The translations under genes and the position numbers were made by a program. Under the pieces are notes generated by a model. The model made no database searches. It was not told the origin of the DNA and saw only the letters and a list, made by a program, of their open reading frames with translations. Shown here piece by piece: positions 59,211 through 64,000 of a stretch of 64,000 nucleotides of DNA. Each line of letters opens with the position of its first letter. Within the stretch, counting starts at the first letter, position 1. Source of the DNA: DATMER01 sp963741305 (lineage in GTDB: Bacteria > Acidobacteriota > Thermoanaerobaculia > Multivoradales > UBA5704); NCBI GenBank assembly GCA_963741305.1, contig CAVUHL010000003.1, positions 744,001 to 808,000 of the forward strand. Reading direction: 5' to 3'.

Positions 59211-59708
59211 TCAGGCTTTGGCGCCGTGGGCCTTGAGCAGCTCGACCACCGCGTCCTGCTTGCCCGCGATGGCGTGGCGGATCAGCGGGATGCGGTGGGG
59301 GCCCGGCAGGTCCACGATCTTCGGATCGGCCGCCAGGAAGGCTTTGACGATGTCGATCCTCCCCAGCATGGCGGCACAGAAGACGTCCATGCGGGCGCCC
59401 TTGGAGAGCAGGTACTCGGCCACCGCCGCGCTGCCGACGTGCGAGGCGCCGCCGAGGCCGGTCTCCCAATCCCCTCCGCCCCAGTCCCAGGTGGCGTTGA
59501 TCAGGGCGGGCTGGGCCTCCAGCATCGTCTTCGTCTTCTCCATGTCGCCGTGGGCGACGCTCACGAACTCCTTGACCATGTCCTTGTCGAGCGGCGGGCC
59601 CTTGTCGGGGGCCTTCTGTGCCGTTTGCGCGAAGAGGGGCTGGATCATGAAAGCGGCTCCGGCGAGGGCTCCGGCTTGCAGGATGTTGCGGCGCGTGAGG
59701 TCGGTCAT
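59211..59708 (-). CDS. Tat-exported ankyrin-repeat protein
   Basis: 165 residues from ATG 59708 (GGAG eight bases upstream); ATG 59714 is possible. The N-terminus TDLTRRNILQAGALAGAAFM is a twin-arginine signal, so it is exported folded. The mature part has ankyrin repeats (GSAAVAEYLLSKGARMDVFC, GRIDIVKAFLAADPKIVDLP, GKQDAVVELLKAHGAKA). Ankyrin repeats serve in protein binding; partner unknown. Confidence 0.85.
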   Translation of the reverse strand: MTDLTRRNILQAGALAGAAFMIQPLFAQTAQKAPDKGPPLDKDMVKEFVSVAHGDMEKTKTMLEAQPALINATWDWGGGDWETGLGGASHVGSAAVAEYLLSKGARMDVFCAAMLGRIDIVKAFLAADPKIVDLPGPHRIPLIRHAIAGKQDAVVELLKAHGAKA

Positions 59709-59835
59709 GGGCATGTCTCCTTTACCGTCCATCGTAGGGTAACCCGGAGGAGGCTGCCTCTGCCGTTCGGGGGAAAAGGTGGGCTATGCCTTCCGGCCTA
59801 TGCGCGGGATGGCGGGGCGCAAGTATCATCCGGGC

Positions 59836-60903
59836 ATGTTCCTGCGCTGGGGAGGACTCGCCGCCTGGTTGATGGTCGGAGTGCCGGTGATGATTCACCC
59901 GCACGAGAGCCCTGTGGTCCTCCTCGTCTGGACTTTCGCGTACCTCCTCTTCGGCGCGGCCTTCTGGGTCACGTCGGCCAGCCGGCAGGGAAAGCTCGGG
60001 CTGCTCGGGCTTCAAGCGCTCTGCGTCATGGCGCTGGTGCTGACCCTCTGCGACGGCTTCGAGGGAGCGCTCCTGGTGCTCGTGGCCATGCAGCTCGGCT
60101 CGCGGGTGGAGCGCCGGACCGGGCTCCTCTGGATCGCCGTCCAGACCTTCCTGCTCTGCGCGGCAATTACCTATCACTGGTCGCTCCGCCCGGCGCTGAT
60201 GCTCGCGCCTCCCTACCTGGGCTTCCAGATCCTCGCCTTCCTCGCATTCGAGGCCCTGGAGCGCGAGGCGCGGATCAACGCCGAGCTGCGCTCCACGCGG
60301 GAGCTGCTCGCCCACGGCAGCCGCATGGCCGAAAGGCTCCGCATCGCGGGGGAGCTGCACGACGCGCTCGGGCATCATCTCGTAGCCCTGAGCCTGAACC
60401 TGGAAGTGGCGGCGCAGCAGTCCGAGGGCGACACCCGGGAACAGGTGCGGATCGCCCAATCGCTGGCCCGGCTGATGCTCACCGATGTGAGCGAGATCGT
60501 GGACACTCTCCGCCGGGAGGAGGCGTTCGACCTGCGGAGGGCTCTGACGTCCATGGCCGCCGAGATCCCCCGGCCCCGGGTGCACCTGGCCATTCCTGAC
60601 GACCTCGCGGTGGAGGACGCCGGGCTCGCTCATCTCCTCTTGCGTTGCTGCCAGGAGATCGCGACCAACGCGGCCAAGCACGCGCAGGCCGAGAACCTCT
60701 GGCTGGAGCTGGTGCGGGAGGGCGATTCGGTCGGCGTGCGGGCTCGGGACGACGGCCGCGGCTCCGAGAGGGTGCAGGACGGCCGCGGCCTGACCGGTAT
60801 GCGTCAAAGGCTGGAGCAGGCAGGAGGCCGCCTGGAAATTGCGACCGGCCCCGGCCGGGGCTTCGCGGTGGCGGCCCTCGTGCCGCTCCGGAGGACGGTT
60901 TGA
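59836..60903 (+). CDS. NarL-type sensor histidine kinase, membrane-bound
   Basis: 355 residues from ATG 59836; longer starts (GTG 59779, ATG 59800, ATG 59809) add only polar residues. Five or so membrane spans in the first 140 residues, then HisKA_3 with AERLRIAGELHDALGHHLVA (His175 in this numbering) and a HATPase_c domain (CQEIATNAAKHAQAENLWLE, ARDDGRG, GRGLTGMRQRLEQAGGRL). DesK-like layout, with a sensor buried in the membrane. It overlaps the response-regulator gene by TTGA. Confidence 0.88.
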   Translation: MFLRWGGLAAWLMVGVPVMIHPHESPVVLLVWTFAYLLFGAAFWVTSASRQGKLGLLGLQALCVMALVLTLCDGFEGALLVLVAMQLGSRVERRTGLLWIAVQTFLLCAAITYHWSLRPALMLAPPYLGFQILAFLAFEALEREARINAELRSTRELLAHGSRMAERLRIAGELHDALGHHLVALSLNLEVAAQQSEGDTREQVRIAQSLARLMLTDVSEIVDTLRREEAFDLRRALTSMAAEIPRPRVHLAIPDDLAVEDAGLAHLLLRCCQEIATNAAKHAQAENLWLELVREGDSVGVRARDDGRGSERVQDGRGLTGMRQRLEQAGGRLEIATGPGRGFAVAALVPLRRTV

Positions 60904-61550
60904 GCCTCCGGGTCTGCATCGTGGAGGATGAGACCCTGGTCCGCCACGGCATCCGCAAGTTGTTGGAATTGGGCGACCGGGTCGAGGTGGTCGCGGAGGC
61001 GCGGGACGGCGAGGAGGCCCTCGTGCTGATCGAGCAGTCGCGGCCCGACGTGGTCCTGCTCGACGTGCGCCTGCCCCGGCTCGACGGCATCGGAGTCCTG
61101 AGGGCCTTGCGCGAGAAGCCCGGCGCGCCGCCCTGCCTGGTGCTGACCACGTTCGACGACCGCGAGGTGACGCTCGCCGCCATCCGCGAAGGCGCCCGCG
61201 GTTTCCTGCGCAAAGACGTGTCCCTCGAGCATCTCCTGGAAGCGATCGAGACCCTCGCGGCCGGCGGCACTTATCTCCAACCCGCCGTGACCGAGTCGCT
61301 CCTGCGCGGGCTCGACGGCGCGCGCCGCTCACTGCCTGTTCCCGGCCTGGCGCCGGTCGGGCCGCTGACCCCGCGGGAGGCCGAAGTCCTCGGCCTGATG
61401 GCCGCGGCCTACACGAACCGCGAGATCGCAGCCGCCCTGGGCACGGCCGAGGGCACGGTGAAGATTCACGTTTCCAACATCCTGTCCAAGCTCGGCGCGC
61501 GGGACCGCACGCAGGCCGTGCTCAGCGCCCTGGAGCTGGGGCTTCTTTAG
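60900..61550 (+). CDS. NarL/FixJ-family response regulator
   Basis: 216 residues from TTG 60900, which overlaps the kinase stop. Receiver motifs CIVEDETLVRHG, Asp55 in VVLLDVRLPRLDG, LTTFDD and Lys in GFLRKDVS; LuxR HTH LTPREAEVLGLMAAAYTNRE and GTAEGTVKIHVSNILSKLGA. It is the cognate partner of the kinase before it. The stop is 9 bp before the VOC gene. Confidence 0.92.
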   Translation: MSLRVCIVEDETLVRHGIRKLLELGDRVEVVAEARDGEEALVLIEQSRPDVVLLDVRLPRLDGIGVLRALREKPGAPPCLVLTTFDDREVTLAAIREGARGFLRKDVSLEHLLEAIETLAAGGTYLQPAVTESLLRGLDGARRSLPVPGLAPVGPLTPREAEVLGLMAAAYTNREIAAALGTAEGTVKIHVSNILSKLGARDRTQAVLSALELGLL

Positions 61551-61559
61551 GAGGGTTTG

Positions 61560-61928
61560 ATGCTCAACCAGATCGGTCAGATTTCCATCAACGCCCACGA
61601 CGTGGTGAGGGCCACGGCTTTCTATCGCGACGTGCTCGGGATGCGCTTCCTTTTCGAGTTTCTCCCGAAGCTGGCCTTTTTCGATTGCGGCGGCATCCGC
61701 CTGATGATCTCGCTGCCCGAGGACGGGTTCGATCATCCCGGCTCGGTCCTCTATTACAAGGTGGAGGACATCCAGGCGGCCTATGAAGAGATCAAGGGCA
61801 GGGGGGCTGAGCTCCTGGGCCCACCTCACCTGGTAGCGAAGATGCCCGATCACGAGCTGTGGATGGCGTTCCTCAAGGACACGGAGGGCAACACGCTCGC
61901 ACTCATGAGCGAGGTGCGCCCGGTTTAG
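61560..61928 (+). CDS. VOC (glyoxalase-like) family protein
   Basis: 122 residues from ATG 61560 (a TTG just before is possible; GAGGG upstream). One VOC domain: QISINAHDVVRATAFYRDVL, FFDCGGIRLMIS, VLYYKVEDIQAAYEEIKGRG and FLKDTEGNTLALMSE. His in the first strand and Glu near the end are the likely metal ligands. Dioxygenase, glyoxalase or antibiotic-binding roles cannot be told apart. Probably co-transcribed with the two-component pair; overlaps the convergent hydrolase by 26 bp. Confidence 0.85.
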   Translation: MLNQIGQISINAHDVVRATAFYRDVLGMRFLFEFLPKLAFFDCGGIRLMISLPEDGFDHPGSVLYYKVEDIQAAYEEIKGRGAELLGPPHLVAKMPDHELWMAFLKDTEGNTLALMSEVRPV

Positions 61929-63297
61929 CAAAAGGTTTCAACTCCAGGCCAGGCGGCCTCCTGGTTGGCGCCGATCCATCCAGGCCCGCCTGGTGCCTCA
62001 GCCACTCCACTTTCTTCAAGAAGTACTCCGGGTCGTAGCGGGTGTAGACCCGCTCGCCGTCCTTGTCCTCGAAGAGAAGGATGCCGTGATCGGCGCCGGG
62101 GTAGACCACGATCTCGAAGGGCTTGCCGCGGGCCGCGAGCTGGTCGATCGTGGCGACGGTCACCTCGTTCGGGGCCTCGATGTCTTCCGCGCCGATCAAC
62201 CAGAGCATGGGGATGTCCAGTTTTTCCAGGATGGGCCGGGAGTCGTGGAACCAGTAGCGGTCCAAGCCGATCGGCATCATCCTCGGGCCGGCGATCCGCA
62301 TGGCCCAGGCGGGATACCTCATGAGCGATCCGGCGGTGCCGTCGTCCAGGGCATCCGCCCAGTGCTCGTCCTTGAACCGGGCCTTCAGCTCGCCGACCCG
62401 CTCCCAGCCGCCGTCGAAGCGCTGGCGGATCACCTCGTGGCCGGCCTTGATCAGCTCCTCGGCCTCCGCGAGGTCCTCTTCGCCGAAGCCCTGGTTGCGG
62501 AGCAGTTGGAGCGTCTCCTTGCGGTCCTCCTCGGCAGGCGAATCGACCATGCCATAGCCCACGAGGACGAACTTGACCGCATCCGTCTTCGACGCCGCGA
62601 GGGGGGAGATCCAGCCGCCCTGGCTGTAGCCGGCCAATCCGATCCGGTCCGGATTGACCTCAGGCTGTTTGCGCAGCCACTCGACGGCGGCCACCACATC
62701 GTCCGAGAGCTGGCCGAAGTCCATGCCGAACTTGCCTTCCGAGCTGCCGGTGCCGCGCTTGTCGAAGATCAGGACCGCGACGCCGTTCGGGGCGAGCAAC
62801 CATCCTTCGTGGGAGAAGGCCGTGGCCGCGTCCTTCTCGGAGCCGTGGACCATGACGACCGCCGGGTGCGGCCCGGGGCCCTCCGGGAGGATCAGCCGGC
62901 CGCGGAGCTCGGCGTCACCGCTCTGGAACGCCGCGGCCTTCTCGAGGAGGGGGAGGCGCTCGACCCGCTCCTGGCCCGTGCCCTGGCGCCAGATCAGGGC
63001 GCCCGGCGCGGAGACGCTTGGCTCGAAGAAGGCAGACCCTTCCTCCGTCGCTTCCGGCGACCAGCCGGAGCGGATGGTGAAGGTGTGCTCGCTATCCGGG
63101 TAAAGAGAGTAGACCCGGCCATCGGAGAAGTCGCGGACCCGCCAGATGCCATCCTCGCCGGTCGGGCTGATGCCGACGATCCGGCCGTCGGGGAAGCGCC
63201 AGGCGCCCGAGAATCGGGTGTCGACCTCTTCAGGGCGGAAGAAGAAGTACAGGGTGGCCCCGATCACCAGGGCAAGGACGGCCAGCTTCTTGATCAT
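61903..63297 (-). CDS. membrane-anchored alpha/beta hydrolase (dienelactone/acyl-peptidase-like)
   Basis: 464 residues with an N-terminal membrane anchor (LAVLALVIGATLYFFF). Residues about 30-115 form a small beta domain. The alpha/beta hydrolase part starts near VVMVHGSEKDAATAF; the nucleophile elbow is GLAGYSQGGWISPLAA, the acid is probably in LIGAEDIEAP and the His in YPGADHGILLFEDKDG. Such proteins act as esterases or as peptidases on small peptides. CGGAGC lies before the ATG. Physiological substrate unknown. Confidence 0.85.
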   Translation of the reverse strand: MIKKLAVLALVIGATLYFFFRPEEVDTRFSGAWRFPDGRIVGISPTGEDGIWRVRDFSDGRVYSLYPDSEHTFTIRSGWSPEATEEGSAFFEPSVSAPGALIWRQGTGQERVERLPLLEKAAAFQSGDAELRGRLILPEGPGPHPAVVMVHGSEKDAATAFSHEGWLLAPNGVAVLIFDKRGTGSSEGKFGMDFGQLSDDVVAAVEWLRKQPEVNPDRIGLAGYSQGGWISPLAASKTDAVKFVLVGYGMVDSPAEEDRKETLQLLRNQGFGEEDLAEAEELIKAGHEVIRQRFDGGWERVGELKARFKDEHWADALDDGTAGSLMRYPAWAMRIAGPRMMPIGLDRYWFHDSRPILEKLDIPMLWLIGAEDIEAPNEVTVATIDQLAARGKPFEIVVYPGADHGILLFEDKDGERVYTRYDPEYFLKKVEWLRHQAGLDGSAPTRRPPGLELKPFAKPGAPRS

Positions 63298-63339
63298 GCT
63301 CCGTCTTACGGGCGGGGGCGGAGGTGGGTTTCGGACGGG

Positions 63340-64000
63340 CTAGGGCACAGGGATGCCACATGCGGCGGCGATGCGGAGGGCGAGCTCTTTGAAATCGCGA
63401 TAGGAATCCTGCACTGACTCACTGTGGGAGCCGATGGCCCCATCAGCGGGCCTGAGGAGGAACATGGGCCTGTGGGTTTGCTCGGCCAAACCAGACAGGC
63501 CGACGTAGGGCTTGAGAATAGCAAGGCGGTACGGATCCGGCTCTGGAATTGTAGGCTCGATCTCACCGAGGACCTCCTGGTGATAGGCCCTGGCAAGCTC
63601 TCTGAGCCACTCTTCTCGGCCTGCTTTCCGAACGGGAAGCTGAAAAACAATGTAGCCAAGAGGAGAGAGCCTGCCATCCTTCTTCCACTCCTCAAGAGCC
63701 TGGCCGAGGCTGACCAGGCTCACAGCCGCAAAAGCGTCCGTCCTCAAGGGAGTCACGAAGTGCTCGCATGCGAGGACAGCCGCGCGATTGAGGGCCGCCA
63801 GATTCGGACCCAGATCTACCAGAGCGACCTCGGCTCGGTGTTGTTCACCGGCCAAGCGGAGAATCTGCCTCAGGATGTTCTCCAGCCCTTCCCCCGCCGC
63901 GCTATTCTCAAGCAGACTCAGATCCAGATGACCTGCTAGGAGCGCGAGATGTTCGCCAAGCACTTCCAGCTTCAATCCAGGAGAGCTTTGACGCTGATCG
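63340..64000 (-). CDS. ParA-like partition/AAA ATPase, C-terminal part (5' end outside window)
   Basis: The frame is open to the edge of the window, so the N-terminus is lost; the visible 220 residues begin DQRQSSPGLKLEVLGEHLAL. Residues further on read VALVDLGPNLAALNRAAVLA, then CEHFVTPLRTDAFAAVSL, which match the Walker B/Asp and switch segments of ParA/MinD-like ATPases (cf. the DxPPxLGxLxxNAL-type segment). The lysine-rich Walker A loop would be outside the window. The C-terminus (PDPYRLAILKPYVGLSGLAE) is unusual. It may be a chromosomal ParA or an accessory AAA ATPase from a mobile region. Confidence 0.7.
   Translation of the reverse strand, partial: DQRQSSPGLKLEVLGEHLALLAGHLDLSLLENSAAGEGLENILRQILRLAGEQHRAEVALVDLGPNLAALNRAAVLACEHFVTPLRTDAFAAVSLVSLGQALEEWKKDGRLSPLGYIVFQLPVRKAGREEWLRELARAYHQEVLGEIEPTIPEPDPYRLAILKPYVGLSGLAEQTHRPMFLLRPADGAIGSHSESVQDSYRDFKELALRIAAACGIPVP

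Overview
The window is a 64 kb stretch of GC-rich bacterial DNA (strong AGGAG-type ribosome binding sites, many ATGA/GTGA/TTGA stop-start overlaps, several TTG and GTG starts). It carries no rRNA, tRNA or taxonomic marker gene. The gene style is large secreted proteins, TolB-type propellers, TPR-linked signalling proteins, secreted metalloproteases with a duplicated C-terminal beta domain, and many dispersed REP/MITE-like palindromic repeats. This fits an uncultured Acidobacteriota (Thermoanaerobaculia-like) or a similar soil/sediment lineage; that is an inference from style, not proof.

Layout. 1-12.5 kb: end of a TolB-like propeller protein, a CBS-domain protein, a secreted reprolysin-type metalloprotease, a DUF1028 protein, a degenerate GGDEF protein, a DASS (SLC13) transporter, a 41-bp tandem repeat, a small outer-membrane barrel, a secreted PHP-domain protein, and a three-gene envelope/stress cassette (holin-X-like and DUF3618 proteins). 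12.5-33 kb: mostly housekeeping or accessory metabolism (DUF427, EgtB-like enzyme, nitronate monooxygenase, VOC, arginase-like protein, MFS transporter, sulfotransferase, an oxidoreductase/epimerase fusion, GT4 glycosyltransferase, multicopper oxidase), interrupted by REP and MITE-like elements. 33-56 kb: a secreted-protein island. 56-64 kb: two histidine kinase/response regulator pairs (one kinase with a C-terminal TPR array), a Tat-exported ankyrin protein, a VOC protein, an alpha/beta hydrolase and the end of a ParA-like gene.

Main discovery. At 37,986-44,694 one operon encodes a secreted protein with three EGF-like domains, an EOGT-like GT61 enzyme, an MFS transporter, and a 1016-residue protein that joins in one chain a GXYLT-like GT8 domain, a POGLUT1/Rumi-like GT90 domain and an XXYLT1-like GT8 domain. 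In animals these four enzymes put O-GlcNAc and the Xyl-Xyl-Glc O-trisaccharide on Notch EGF repeats. All three bacterial EGF domains carry the exact acceptor consensus for both modifications (C-x-S-x-P-C and C-x-x-G-x-T-G-x-x-C). Acceptor and glycosyltransferases all have signal peptides, so this looks like a bacterial, extracytoplasmic EGF O-glycosylation system with its own substrate.

Second discovery. The secreted-protein island (33.4-49.4 kb) is wired by five copies of an intergenic module made of two or three CTAG-centred palindromes (core CATCCTCTCTAGAGAGGATG) spaced 23-24 or 31-33 bp centre to centre, with a GCTA(C/G) -10-like box exactly 28.5 nt from the nearest palindrome centre in four of four well-formed copies. 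Several modules read in both directions, so they probably form a regulon that includes the EGF-glycosylation operon, Kelch, LVIVD and M14 carboxypeptidase genes. A group II intron (about 35,757-37,786) has inserted into one of these divergent promoters, and a frameshifted Fis-type HTH gene sits behind another.
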